NCBI RefSeq assembly: GCF_051401765.1 | Contig: NW_027480423.1 | Location: forward strand, 16,678,001 to 16,742,000 | DNA from: Calliopsis andreniformis | Taxonomy: Eukaryota; Arthropoda; Insecta; Hymenoptera; Andrenidae | DNA: 64,000 nucleotides | Direction: 5' to 3' | Shown here: piece after piece, positions 9,801 through 23,270 of the stretch | Position numbering within the stretch: position 1 is the stretch's first letter | Layout: every line of letters begins with the position of its first letter | Made by a program: the position numbers and the translations under genes | Notes under the pieces: model-generated | The model's input: only the letters and a program-made list of their open reading frames with translations | What the model was told of the DNA's origin: nothing | The model's database searches: none

Positions 9801-12425
9801 GATCAACGACCTAGAGTGAAGCCTAGGTTGCCAGGAACGTAGAAATGACCATAACTTTCACACTGGATGCTATTTTTCGTTGTATACGATGGAAAGACTG
9901 TTATATTTATATTGTATCTTATGCTTCTGGCGTTCACTTCTTAGGCCCTAACAATTCGATCTGGTGGAACAACGCCCTCGAGTGAAGCCTAGGTTGCCTG
10001 GAACGTACAAATGACCATCACTTTCACACGGGTTGCAATTATTCCTGTTATAGGATGGAAAGACTGTTGTATTTTTCTTGTATTTTATGCTTCAGGCGTT
10101 GACTTCTGAGGCCGTAGCTATTCGATGTGGTGGAAGAACGCCATAGAGTGAAGCCTAGGTTGCCCGGAACGTAGAAATGACCATAACTTATACACTGGTA
10201 GCAATTATTCGTTTTATACAATGGAAAAACTGTTCTATTTATTTTGTATTTTATGCTTCGGGCGTTGACTTCTGAGGCCCTAACTGTTTGATCTGGTGGA
10301 GCAACGCCCTAGAGTAAAGCCTAGGTTGCCCGGAACGTAGAAATGACCATAGCTTTCACACTGGTTGCTATTATTCGTTCTATACGATGGAAAAACTGTT
10401 ATATTTATATTGTATCTTATGCTTCTGGCGTTGACATGATAGGCCCTAACAATTCGATCTGGTGGAACAACGCCCTAGAGTGAAGCCTAGGTTGCCTGGA
10501 ACGTACAAATGACCATCCCCTTGACACTGGTTGCTATTATTCGTTTTATACGATGGAAAAACTGTTCTATTTATTTTGTATTTTATGCTTCGGGCGTTGA
10601 CTTCTAAGGCCCTAACTATTCAATCTGTTGGAGCAAAGCCCTAGGGTGAAGCCTAGGTTGCCCGGAAAGTAGAAATGACGTTCACTTCCATACTGGTTGC
10701 AATTATTCGTTTTATACGATGGAAAAACTGTTGTATTTTTATTGCATTTTATGCTTCCGGCGTTGACTTCTAAGGCGCTAACTATTCAATCTGTTGGAGC
10801 AACGCCCTAGGGTGAAGCCTAGGTTGCCCGGAAAGTAGAAATGACGTTCACTTCCAGACTGGTTGCAATTATTCGTTTTATACGATGGAAAAGCTGTTGT
10901 ATTTATCTTGCATTTTATGCTTCTGGCGTTGACTTCTAAGGCACTCACTATTCGATCTAGTGGAGCAACGCCCTAGAGTGAAGCCTATGTTGCCCGGAAC
11001 GTTGAAATTACCATCACTTTCAAACTGGTTGCAAATATTCCTGTTATATGATGGAAAAACTGTTGTATTTTTATTGCATTTTATGCTTCGGGCAATGACT
11101 TCTAAGGCCCTAACTATTCAATCAGTAGGAGCAACGCCCTATGGTGTAGTCTAGGTAGCCCGTAAAGTAGAAATGACCATAGCTTTCATACTGGTTGCAA
11201 TTATACGTTTTATATGATGGAAAAACTGTTGTATTTATATTGTATTTTATGCTTCTGGCGTTCACTTCTTAGGCCCAAACTATTCGATCTGGTGGAACAA
11301 CGCCCTATGGTGAGGCCTAGGTTGACCGGAACGTAGAAATGACCATAACTTTCACACCGGTAGCAATTATTCGTTTTACACGATGGAAAAGCTATTGTAT
11401 TTATATTGTATTTTATGCTTCTGGCGTTCACTTCTTAGGCCCTAACTATTCGATCTGGTGGAACAACGCCCTAGGGTGAAGCCTAGGTTGCCCGGAACGT
11501 AGAAATGACCATCACTTTCAAACTGGTTGCAATTAATCCTTTTATACGATGGAAAAACTGTTGTATTTTTATTGCATTTTATGCTTCTGGCGTTGACTTC
11601 TTAGGCCCTAACTATTCAATTTGTTGGAGCAACGCCCTAGGGTGAAGCCTAGGTTGCTCGGAAAGTAGGAATGGCCATAAGTTTCATACTGGTTGCAATT
11701 ATTCGTTTTATACGATGGAAAAACTGTTGTATTTATGTTGTATTTTAAGCTTCTGGCGTCGACTTCTAAGGCACTAGCTATTCGATCTGGTGGAGCAACG
11801 CAATAGAGTGAAGCCTAGGTTGCCCGGAACGTAGAATTGGCCATCACTTTCAAACTGGTTGCAATTATTCCTGTTATATGATGGAAACAGTGTTGTATTT
11901 TTATTGCATTTTATGCTTCGGGCGATGTCTTCTGAGGCCGTTGCTATTCGATGTAGTGGAAGAACGCCATAGAGTGAAGCCTATGTTGCCCGGAACGTAG
12001 AAATCACCATAACATTCATACTGGTTGCAATTATTCGTTTTATACGATGGAAAAACTGTTATATTTATATTGTATTTTATGCTTCTGGCGTTGACTTATA
12101 AGGCACTAACTATTCGATCTGGTGGAGCAACGCCCTAGAGTGAAGCCTAGGTTGCCCGGAACGTAGAAATGACCATCACTTTCAAACTGGTTGCAATTAT
12201 TCCTGTTATATGATGGAAAAACTGTTGTATTTATATTGTATTTTATGCTTCGTGCGTTGACTGCTAAGGCCCTAACTATTCAAACTGTTGGCTCAACGCC
12301 CTAGAGTGAAGCCTAGGTTGCTCGGAATGTAGAAATGACCATAAGATTCACACTGGTTGAAATTATTCGTTTAATACGGTGGAAAAACTGTTGTATTTAT
12401 ATTGTATTTTATGCTTCGGGCGTTG
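6871..12425 (+). repeat. Zone B1 of the array
   Basis: About 33 monomers. Zone markers are GGCGTTCACTTCTTAGG, CTGCTGGCG, the CCTGGAACGTACAAATGACC monomer with CACACGGGTTGC and ATAGGATGGAAAGAC, GTGGAAGAACGCCATAG, CAATCTGTTGGAGC, and CGGAAAGTAGAAATGACG. The GTACAAATG landmark occurs at about 7181, 9007, 9339, 10003 and 10501, all whole-monomer spacings (11, 2, 4 and 3). Zone B2 carries the same set. Nothing other than satellite is seen. Confidence 0.8.
8935..9598 (+). repeat. Tandem dimer duplication (period 332)
   Basis: A two-monomer unit at about 8935-9266 is repeated at 9267-9598. Its first monomer carries ACAATTCGATC, TTGCCTGGAACGTACAAATG and TTATAGGATGGAAAGAC. Its second carries GTGGAAGAACGCCATAG and TATATGATGGAAGAACTG. 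An earlier copy of the same dimer is at about 7110-7440, and relatives occur near 9930 and again in zone B2. This dimer appears to be an elementary unit of the B lineage. Confidence 0.8.
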
Positions 12426-13319
12426 ACTTCTAAGGCCCTACCTATTCGATCTGGCGGAGCAACACCCTACAGTGAAGCCTAGGTTGCTCGGAACGTAGAA
12501 ATGACCATTACATTCACACTGGTTGCAATTATTCCTGTTATACGATGGAAAAACTGTTGCATCTTTATTGTATTTTATGCTTCTGGCGTTGACTTCTTAG
12601 GCCCTAACTATTCGATCTGGTCTAGCAACGCACTGAGGTGAAGCCTAGGTTGCCCGGAACGTGGACATGACCATAACTTTCACACTGTTTGCCATTATTC
12701 GTTTTATACGATGGAAAAGCTGTTGTATTTATTTCATATTTTATGCTTCTGGCGTTGACTTCTTAGGTCCCAACTATTCCATCTGGTGGAACGACGCCCT
12801 CGGGTGAAGCCTAGGTTGCCGGAACGTAGAAATGACCATAACTTTCACACAGGAAGCAATTATTCGTTTTATACATGGAAAAGCTGTTCTATTAATTTTG
12901 TATTTTATGCTTCGGGCGTTGACTTCTAAAGCCCTAGCTATTCCATCTGGTGGAGCAACGGCCTAGAGAGAAGCCTAGGTTGCCCGGAACGTAGAAATGA
13001 CCATAACTTTCACACTGGTTGCCATTATTCGTTTTATACGATGGAAAATCTGTTATATCTATATCGTATTTTATGCTTCTGGCGTTGAAATCTTAGGCCC
13101 CAACTATTCCATCTGGTGGAACAACGCCCTATGGTGAAGCCTAGGTTGCCCGGAACGTAGAAATGATCATAACTTTCACGCTGGAAACAATTATTCGTTT
13201 TATACATGGAACAGCTGTTCTATTTATTTTGTATTTTATGTTTCGGGCGTTGACTTCTAAGGCCCTAACTATTGGATCGGGTGGAGCAACAGCCTAGAGT
13301 GAAGCCTAGGTTGCCCAGA

Positions 13320-14320
13320 ACGTAGAAATGACCATAGCTTTCACACTGGTTGCTATTATTCGTTTTATACGATGAAAAAAGTGTAATATTTATATTGCAT
13401 TTTATGCTTCTAGCGTTGACTCCTTAGGCCCTAACTATTCGATCTGTTGGAACAACGCCCTAGAGTGAAGCCTGCGATGCCCGGAACGTAGAAATGATCA
13501 TTACCTTCACGCTTGTTGCAATTATTCCTGTTATACGATGAAAAAACTGTTGTATTTTTATTGCTTTTTTTCCTTCAGGCGTTGACTTCTAAGGCCGTAG
13601 CTATTCGATGTGGTGGAGCAACGTCCTACAGTGACGTCCAGGTTGCCCGGAACGTAGAAATGATGATTACTTTCACAATGTTTGCAATTATTCACTTTAC
13701 ACAATGGAAAAACTGTTGTACTTATATCGTATTTTATTCTTCTGGCGTTGACTTCTTAGGCCCTGTCTGTTCGATCTGGTGGAACAGCGCCCTACAATGA
13801 AGCCTAGGTAGCCCGGAACGTAGAAATGACAATTACTTTCACAATGTTTGCAATTATTCACTTTATACAATGGAAAAACTGTTGTACTTATATCGTATTT
13901 TATTCTTCTGGCGTTGACTTCTTAGGCCCTGTCTGTTCGATCTGGTGGAACAGCGCCCTAGAATGAAGCCTAGGTAGCCAGGAACGTAGAAATGACTATT
14001 ACTTTCACACTGTTTGCAAATATACATTATATACGATGGAAAAGCTGTTGCACTTGTATTGTAATTTATGCATCGGGCGTTGACTTCTAAGGCCCTTGCT
14101 ATTCGATCTGGCGGATCAACGCCCTCGAGTGAAGCCTAGGTTGCCCGGAACGTAGAAATGACCATAACTTTCACACTGGTTGCCATTATTCGTTTTATAC
14201 GATGGAAAAGCTGTTGTATTTATGTCGTATTTTATGATTCTGTTGTCGACTTCTTAGGCCCCAACTATTCCATCTGGTGGAACAACGCCCTATGGTGAAG
14301 CCTAGGTTGCCCGGGACGTA
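13320..14320 (+). repeat. Module recurring at 16.3-17.1 kb (18-monomer spacing)
   Basis: The order of variants here is GATGAAAAAAGTG, TTCTAGCGTTGAC, GCGATGCCCGG, TTTCCTTCAGG, CTGTCTGTTCG, AAATATACATTATATACG, then CCCCAACTATTCC. It repeats at about 16302-17136 with spacing 2,982, falling to 2,816 after the extra monomer at 13.7-13.9 kb. Further relatives with the same order start near 18.9 kb and 22.9 kb. The module is older and more diverged than the 6-mer in zone A1. Confidence 0.75.
13657..13988 (+). repeat. Single-monomer tandem duplication (period 166)
   Basis: Two adjacent monomers are almost identical: each has ACAATGTTTGCAATTATTC, CACTTTA.ACAATGG, CTTATATCGTATTTTATTC, CTGTCTGTTCGATC and GGAACAGCGCC. 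The landmark CAATTATTCACTTT lies at about 13681 and 13847. The related modules at 16.4 kb and 22.9 kb have only one such monomer. The spacing to those copies therefore changes by exactly one monomer across this point (9,447 to 9,281 and 2,982 to 2,816). Confidence 0.9.
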
Positions 14321-16150
14321 GAAATAACCATTACATTCACACTGGTTACCATTATTCGTCTTATATGATGGATAAGCTGTTGTATTTATATCGTATTTTA
14401 TGCTTCTGGCGTTGACCTCATAGGCCCTAACTATTCCATCTGGTGGAACAACGCACTAGGGTGATGCCTAGGTTGTCCGTAACGTAGAAATGTCCATAAC
14501 CTTCACACTGGTAGCAATTATTCGTTTTATACATGGAAGAACTGTTCTATTTATTTAGTATTTTATGCTTCTGGCGTTGACTTCTAAAGCCCTAACTATT
14601 CGATCTGGTGGTACAACGCCCTAGAGTGAAGCCTAGGTTGCCCGTTACGTAGAAATGACCATCACTTTCACACTGGTTGCAATTATTCCTGTTATACGAT
14701 GGAAAAACTCTTGTATATTTATTGTATTTTATGCTCGGGGGTTGACTTCTATGGCCCTACCTATTCGATCTGGTGGAGCAACACCCTACAGTGAAGCCTA
14801 GTTTGTCAGGAACGTAGATATGACCATAACCTTCACACAGGTTGCAATTATTCGTTTTATACGATTGAAAGACTGTTGCATTTATTTTGTAGTTTATGTT
14901 TCTGGCGTTGAATTCCAAGGCCCTAACACTTCGACCTGGTGGAGCAATGCCTCAGAGTTAAGTCTAGGATGCCCGAAACGTCGAAATGATCATTAATTTC
15001 TCACTGGTTGCAACTATTCATGCCATACGATGGAAAAACTGTTGCATTTTTATTGTTTTTTCTGCTTCTGGCTTTGACTTCTAAGGTCCTAGCTATTCGA
15101 TCAGGTGAGGCAACGTCCAAGAGGGAAGCCTACGTTGCCCGGAACGTAGAAATGACCATAACTTTCACACTGGTAGCTATTATTCGTTTTATACATGGAA
15201 AAACTGTTCTACTTATTTTGTATTTTATGCTTCTGGCGTTGACTTCTAAGGCCCTACCTATTCGATCTGGCGGAGCAACACCCTACAGTGAAGCCTAGGT
15301 TGCTCGGAACGTAGAAATGACCATTACTTTCACACTGTTTGCTAATATACATTATACACGATGGAAAGGCGGTTGTATTTATATTTTATTTTATACTTCT
15401 GGCGTTGACTTCTTAGGCTCTAACTATTTAACCTGGTGGAGCACCGCCCTAGAGTGAAGAGTAGTTTGCCCGGAACGTAGAACATACCATTACCTTCACA
15501 CTGGTTGCAATTATTCCTGTTATACGATGGAAAAACTGTAGCATCTTTATTGTATTTTATGCTTCAGGCGTTGAGTTCTCAGGCCCCAAGTATTCGATCT
15601 GGTGGAACAACGCCCTAGGGTGAAGCCTAGGTTGCCCGGAACGTAGAAATGACCAACTCTTTGACACTGGTAGCAATTACTCGTTTTATACATGGAAAAT
15701 CTGTTGTATTTATTTTGTATTTTATGCTTCTGGCGTTGACTTCTAAGGCACTAACTATTCGATCAGGTGGAGCAACGCCCTAGAGTGAAGCCTAGGTTGT
15801 CCGGAACGTACAAATGACCATTACATTCACACTGGTTGCAATTATTCCTGTTATACGGTGGAAAAACTGTTGCATCTTTATTGTATTTTATGCTTCTGGC
15901 GTTGACTTCTTAGGCCCTAACTATTCGATCTGGTGGAGCAACGTCCTAGAGTGAAGCCTAGGTTGCCCGGAACGTAGAAATGACCATAACTTTCACACTG
16001 GTTACCATTATTCGTTTTATATGATGGATAAGCTGTTGTATTTATATCGTATTTTATGCTTCTGGCGTTGACCTCTTAGGCCCTAACTATTCCATCTGGT
16101 GGAACAACGCACTAGGGTGATGCCTAGGTTGCCCGGAACGTAGAAATGAC
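13990..16150 (+). repeat. Segmental duplication, first copy (56-monomer spacing to 23.3-25.4 kb)
   Basis: The stretch matches 23271-25431 at a constant spacing of 9,281: GTTGCACTTGTATT at 14047 against 23328, and ATAACTTTCACACTGG at 15986 against 25267. Shared rare forms include TTCTGTTGTCGAC, TTGTCCGTAACG, the CAGAGTTAAG monomer, GTGAGGCAACGTCC and the AACCTGGTGGAGCACCGCC monomer. About 13 monomers are held in order with only scattered base changes. Confidence 0.9.
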
Positions 16151-16301
16151 CATAACTTTCACACTGGTAGCAATTATTCGTTTTATACATGGAAAAACTG
16201 TTCTATTTATCTTGTATTTTATGCTTTCGGCGTTGACTTCTAAGGCCCTACTTATCCGATCTGGCGGAGCAACGCCCTCGAGTGAAGCCTAGGTTGCCCG
16301 G

Positions 16302-17136
16302 AACGTAGAAATGACCATAACTTCACACTGGTTGCTATTATTCGTCTTATACGATGAAAAAACTGTTATATTTATATTGCATTTTATGCTTCTAGCGTTG
16401 ACTTCTTAGGCCCTAACTATTCGATCTGTTGGAACAACGCCCTAGAGTGAAGCCTGCGATGCCCGGAACGTAGAAATGATCATTACCTTCACGCTTGTTG
16501 CAATTATTCCTGTTATACGATGAAAAAACTGTTGTATTTTTATTGCTTTTTTTCCTTCAGGCGTTGACTTCTAAGGCCGTAGCTATTCGATGTGGTGGAG
16601 CAACGTCCTACAGTGACGTCTAGGTTGCCCGGAACGTAGAAATGATGATTACTTTCACAATGTTTGCAATTATTCACTTTATACAATGGAAAAACTGTTG
16701 TACTTATATCGTATTTTATTCTTCTGGCGTTGACTTCTTAGGCCCTGTCTGTTCGATCTGGTGGAACAGCGCCCTAGAATGAAGCCTAGGTAGCCCGGAA
16801 CGTAGAAATGACTATTACTTTCACACTGTTTGCAAATATACATTATATACGATGGAGAGGCTGTTGCACTTATATTGTAATTTATGCTTCGGGCGTTGAC
16901 TTCTAAGGCCCTAGCCATTCGATCTGGTGGAGCAACGGCCTAGAGTGAAGCCTAGGTTGCCCGGAATGTAGAAATGACCATAACTTTCACACTGGTTGCC
17001 ATTATTCGTTTTATACGATGGAAAAGCTGTTGTATTTATGTCGTATTTTATGCTTCTGACGTCGACTTCTTAGGCCCCAACTATTCCATCTGGTGGAACA
17101 ACGCCCTATGGTGAAGCCTAGGTTGCCCGGGACGTA
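16302..17136 (+). repeat. Second copy of the 13.3-14.3 kb module
   Basis: TGATGATTAC lies at 16643 against 13661 in the other copy, a spacing of 2,982 or 18 monomers. TGACTATTAC lies at 16809 against 13993, a spacing of 2,816. The difference of 166 is the extra monomer in the first copy. The copies share the TTTATGTCGTATTTTATG and GGGACGTAG variants at the right end and then separate. Confidence 0.75.
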
Positions 17137-17459
17137 GAAATGACCATAACCTTCACACTGGAAGCAATTATTCGTTTTATACATGGAAAAACTGTTCAAC
17201 TTATTTTGCATTTTATTCTTCTGCCGTTGACTTCTTAGGCCCTTCCTATTCGATCTGGTGGAGCAACACCCTGGAGTGAAGCCTCGGTTGCCCGGAACGT
17301 GGAAATGACCATAACTTTCACACTGTTTGCCATTATTCGTTTTATACGATGGAAAAGCTGTTGTATTTATATCGTATTTTATGCTTCTGGCGTTGACTCC
17401 TTAGGCCCTAACTATTCCATCTGGAGGAACAACGCACTAGGGTGAAGCCTAGGTTGCCC

Positions 17460-19100
17460 GGAACGTACAAATGACCATAACTTTCACACTGGGTGCAATT
17501 ATTCGTTTTATACGATGGAAAAGCTATTGTATTTATATTGTATTTTATGCTCCTGGCGTTGACTTCTTAGGCCCTAAGTATTCGATCTTGTGGAGCAATG
17601 CCTCATAGTTAAGTCTGGGATGCCCGAAACGGCGAAATGATCGTTACTTTCACACTGGTTGCAATTATTCATGCTATACGATTGAAGAACTGTTGCATTT
17701 TAATTGTATATTCTGCTTCTGTATTTGAATTCTAAGGTCCTAGCTATTCGATCTGGTGGGGCAACGCCTCAGAGTTAAGCCTAGGATGCCCGAAACGTCG
17801 AAATGGTCATTACTTTCGCACTGGTTGCAATTATCCCTGTTATACGATGGTAAAACTGTTGTATTTTTATTGTATTGTATGCTTCAGGCGATGACTTCTA
17901 AGGCCCTAACTATTCGATCTGGTGTAGCAACGCACTAGGGTGAAGCCTAGGTTGCCCGGAACGTGGAAATGACCATAACTTTCACACTGTTTGCCATTAT
18001 TCGTTTTATACGATGGAAAAGCTGTTGTATTTATATCATATTTTATGCTTCTGGCGTTGACTTCTTAGGTCCCAACTATTCTATCTGGTGGAACGACGCC
18101 CTCGGGTCAAGCCTAGGTTGCCCGGAACGTAGAAGTGACCATTACTTTCACACTGGTAGCAATTATACGTTTTATACGATGGAAAGACTGTTGTATTTAT
18201 TTTGTAGTTTATGCTTATGGCGTAGACTTCTAAGGCCCTAACTCTTCGATCCGGTGGAGCAACGCCTCAGAGTTAAGCCTAGGATGCGCGAAACGTCGAT
18301 ATGATCATTACTTACGCACTGGTTGCAATTAGTCATGCTATACGATGGAAAAACTGTTGCATTTTTTTGTATTTTATGCTTCTGGCGTTGACTTCTAAGG
18401 CCGTAGCTATTAGCTGTGGTGGAGCAACGCCCTACAGTGACGTCTAGGTTGCCCGGAACGTAGAAATGACCATTACTTTCACAATGTTTGCAATTATTCG
18501 TTTTATACGATGGAAAAGCTGTAGTATTTATATCGTATTTTATGCTTCTGGCGTTGACCTCTTAGGCCCTAACTATTCCGTCTGGTGGAACAACGCCCTG
18601 GAGTGAAGCCTAGGTTGCCCGGAACGTAGAAATGACCATAACTTTCACACTGGTAGCAATTATTCGTTTTATACATGGAAAAACTGTTCTATTTATCTTG
18701 TATTTTATGCTTTCGGCGTTGACTTCTAAGGCCCTACCTATCCGATCTGGCGGAGCAACGCCCTCGAGTGAAGCCTAGGTTGCCCGGAACGTAGAAATGA
18801 CCATAACTTCACACTGGTTGCTATTATTCGTCTTATACGGTGAAAAAACTGTTATATTTATGTTGCATTTTATGCTTCTGGCGTTGACTTCTTAGGCCCT
18901 AACTATTCGATCTGTTGGAACAACGCCCTAGAGTGAAGCCTGCGATGCCCGGAACGTAGAAATGATCATTACCTTCACGCTTGTTGCAATTATTCCTGTT
19001 ATACGATGAAAAAACTGTTGTATTTTTATTGCTTTTTTAACTTCAGGCGTTGACTTCTAAGGCCGTAGCTATTAGCTGTGGTGGAGCAACGCCCTACACT
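17460..19100 (+). repeat. Segmental duplication, first copy (25-monomer spacing)
   Basis: Matches 21604-23080 at spacing 4,144 up to about 18745. One monomer present here (about 18757-18921) is missing from the other copy, after which the spacing is 3,979 (CTTCAGGCGT at 19041 against 23020). Shared marks are GCTCCTGGCG, CATAGTTAAGTCTGGGATG, CGATGGTAAAACTG, TAGGTCCCAACTATTC, CGACGCCCTCGGG, CTATTAGCTGTGG and CTGTAGTATTTATATC. Confidence 0.9.
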
Positions 19101-21603
19101 GACGTCTAGGTTGCCCGGAACGTAGAAATGACCATTACTTTCACAATGTTTGCAATTTTTCACTTTATACAATGGAAAAACTGTTGTACTTATATCGTAT
19201 TTTATTCTTCTGGCGTTGACTTCTTAGGCCCTGTCTGTTCGATCTGGTAGAACAGCGCCCTAGAATGAAGCCTAGGTAGCCCGGAACGTAGAAATGACTA
19301 TTACTTTCACACTGTTTGCAAATATACATTATATACGATGGAAAAGCTGTTGAACTTATATTGTAATTTATGCTTCGGGCGTTGACTTCTAAGGCCCTAG
19401 CTATTCGATCTGGTGGAGCAACGGCCTAGAGTGAAGCCTAGGTTGCCCGGAACGTAGAAATGACCATAACTTTCACAATGGTTGCCATTATTCGTTTTAT
19501 ACGATGGAAAAGCTGTTGTATTTATATCGTATTTTATGCTTCTGGCGTCGACTTCTTAGGCCCCAACTATTCCATCTGGTGGAGCAACGCCCTAGGGTGA
19601 GGCCTAGGTTGCCCGGAACGTAGAAATGACCATTACCTTCACACTGGTTGCAATTATTCCTGTTATACGATGGAAATACTGTTGCATCTTTATTGTATTT
19701 TATGCATCTGGCGTTGACTTCTTAGGCCCCAACTATTCGATCTGGTGGAGCAACGTCCTAGAGTGAAGCCTAGGTTGCCCGGAACGTACAAATGACCATA
19801 ACATTCACACTGGTTACCATTATTCGTTTTATACGATGGAAAAGCTGTTGTATTTATATCGTATTTTATGCTTCTGGCGCTGACTTCTTAGGCCCTAACT
19901 ATTCGATCTGGTGGAACAACGCCCTAGAGTGAAGCCTGCGATGCCCGGAACGTAGAAATGATCATTACCTTCACGCTTGTTGCAATTATTCCTGTTATAC
20001 GATGAAAAAACTGTTGTATTTTTATTGCATTTTTTCCTTCAGGCGTTGACTTCTAAGGCCGTAGCTATTCGATGTGGTGGAGCAACGTCCTAGAGTGACG
20101 TCTAGGTTGCCCGGAACGTAGAAATGACCATTACTTTCACACTGTTTGCAAATATACATTAGATACGATGGAAACGCTGTTGCATTTATATTGTATTTTA
20201 TGCTTCTGGCGTTGACTTCTTAGGCCCTAACTATTTGGTCTGGTGGAGCAACGCCCTAGAGTGACGCTTAGGTTGCCCGGAACGTCGAACGTACCATTAC
20301 CTTCACACTGGTTGCAATTATTCCTGTTATACGATAGAAAAGCTGTTGCATCTTTATTGTATTTTATGCTTCTGGCGTTGACTTCTTAGGACCTAACCAT
20401 TCGATCTGGTGGAGCAACGCCCTAGAGTGAAACCTAGGTTACACGGAACGTAGAAATGACCATTACTTTCACAATGTTTGCAATTATTCGTTTTATACGA
20501 TGGAAAAGCTGTAGTATTTATATCGTATTTTATGCTTCTGGCGTTGACCTCTTAGGCCCTAACTATTCCATCTGTTGGAACAACGCCCTGGAGTGAAGCC
20601 TAGGTTGCCCGGAACGTAGAAATGACCATAACTTTCACACTGGTAGCAATTATTCGTTTTATACATGGAAAAACTGTTCTATTTATCTTGTATTTTATGC
20701 TTTCGGCGTTGACTTCTAAGGCCCTACCTATCCGATCTGGCGGAGCAACGCCCTCGAGTGAAGCCTAGGTTGCCCGGAACGTAGAAATGACCATAACTTT
20801 CACACTGTTTGCCATTATTCGTTTTATACGATGGAAGAGCTGTTGTATTTATATCGTATTTTATGCTTCTGGCGTTGACTCCTTAGGCCCTAACTATTCC
20901 ATCTGGTGGAACAACGCACTAGGGTGAAGCCTAGGTTGTCCGGAACGTAGAAATGACCATAGCTTTCGCACTGGTAGCAATTATTCGTTTTATACTTGTA
21001 AGAACTGTTCTATTTATTTTGTATTTTATGCTTCTGGCGTTGACTTCTAAGGCCCTAAATATTCGATCTGGTGGTAGAACGCCCTAGAGTGAAGCCTAGG
21101 TTGCCCGGAACGTAGAAATGACCATTACTTTCACACTGGTTGCAATTATTCCTGTTATACGATGGAAAAACTCTTTTATATTTATCGTATTTTTAGCTTC
21201 GGGCGTTGACTTGTATGGCCCTACCTATTCGATCTGGTGGAGCAACACCCTACAGTGAAGCCTAGGTTGTCCGGAACGTAGATATGACCATAACCTTCAC
21301 ACAGGTTGCAATTATTCGTTTTATACGATTGAAAGACTGTTGTATTTATTTTGTAGTTTATGCTTCTGGCGTTGAATTCCAAGGCCCTAACACTTCGACC
21401 TGGTGGAGCAATGCCTCAGAGTTAAGTCTAGGATGCCGGAAACATCGAAATGATCATTAATTTCTCACTGGTTGCAACTACTCATGCTAAACGATGGAAA
21501 AACTGTTGCATTTTTATTGTTTTTCTGCTTCTGGCTTTGACTTCTAAGGTCCTAGCTATTCGATCAGGTGAGGCAACGTCCAAGAGGGAAGCCTATGTTG
21601 CCC

Positions 21604-23080
21604 GGAACGTAGAAATGACCATAACTTTCACACTGGGTGCAATTATTCGTTTTATACGATGGAAAAGCTATTGTATTTATATTGTATTTTATGCTCCTGG
21701 CGTTGACTTCTTAGGCCCTAACTATTCGATCTTGTGGAGCAATGCCTCATAGTTAAGTCTGGGATGCCCGAAACGGCGAAATGATCGTTACTTTCACACT
21801 GGTTGCAATTATTCATGCTATACGATTGAAGAACTGTTGCATTTTAATTGTATTTTCTGCTTCTGTATTTGAATTCTAAGGTCCTAGCTATTCGATCTGG
21901 TGGGGCAACGCCTCAGAGTTAAGCCTAGGATGCCCGAAACGTCGAAATGGTCATTACTTTCGCACTGGTTGCAATTATCCCTGTTATACGATGGTAAAAC
22001 TGTTGTATTTTTATTGTATTGTATGCTTAAGGCGATGACTTCTAAGGCCCTAACTATTCGATCTGGTGTAGCAACGCACTAGGGTGAAGCCTAGGTTGCC
22101 CGGAACGTGGAAATGACCATAACTTTTACACTGTTTGCCATTATTCGTTTTATACGATGGAAAAGCTGTTGCATTTATATCATATTTTATGCTTCTGGCG
22201 TTGACTTCTTAGGTCCCAACTATTCCATCTGGTGGAACGACGCCCTCGGGTCAAGCCTAGGTTGCCCGGAACGTAGAAGTGACCATTACTTTCACACTGG
22301 TAGCAATTATACGTTTTATACGATGGAAAGACTGTTGTATTTATTTTGTAGTTTATGCTTATGGCGTTGGCTTCTAAGGCCCTAACTCTTCGATCCGGTG
22401 GAGCAACACCTCAGAGTTAAGCCTAGGATGCGCGAAACGTCGATATGATCATTACTTACGCACTGGTTGCAATTAGTCATGCTATACGATGGAAAAACTG
22501 TTGCATTTTTTTGTATTTTATGCTTCTGGCGTTGACTTCTAAGGCCGTAGCTATTAGCTGTGGTGGAGCAACGCCCTACCGTGACATCTAGGTTGCCCGG
22601 AACGTAGAAATGACCATTACTTTCACAATGTTTGCAATTATTCGTTTTATACGATGGAATAGCTGTAGTATTTATATCGTATTTTATGCTTCTGGCGTTG
22701 ACCTCTTAGGCCCTAACTATTCCATCTGGTGGAACAACGCCCTGGAGTGAAGCCTAGGTTGCCCGGAACGTAGAAATGACCATAACTTTCACACTGGTAG
22801 CAATTATTCGTTTTATACATGGAAAAACTGTTCTATTTATCTTGTATTTTATGCTTTCGGCGTTGACTTCTAAGGCCCTACCTATCCGATCTGGCGGAAC
22901 AACGCCCTAGAGTGAAGCCTGCGATGCCCGGAACGTAGAAATGATCATTACCTTCACGCTTGTTGCAATTATTCCTGTTATACGATGAAAGAACTGTTGT
23001 ATTTTTATTGCTTTTTTAACTTCAGGCGTTGACTTCTAAGGCCGTAGCTATTCGATGTGGTGGAGCAACGTCCTACAGTG
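21604..23080 (+). repeat. Segmental duplication, second copy (spacing 4,144, then 3,979)
   Basis: Same monomer order as 17460-19100 with one monomer removed near 22889. The removal joins CTATCCGATCTGGCGG to AACAACGCCCTAGAG in perfect register, so a hybrid monomer is left. To the right, from about 23.1 kb, the sequence follows the 13.6-16.1 kb copy more closely than the 19.1 kb copy. Confidence 0.85.
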
Positions 23081-23270
23081 ACGTCTAGGTTGCGCGGAAC
23101 GTAGAAATGATGATTACTTTCACAATGTTTGCAATTATTCACTTTATACAATGGAAAAACTGTTGTACTTATATCGTATTTTAGTCTTCTGGCGTTGACT
23201 TCTTAGGCCCTGTCTGTTCGATCTGGTGGAACAGCGCCCTAGAATGAAGCCTAGGTAGCCAGGAACGTAG

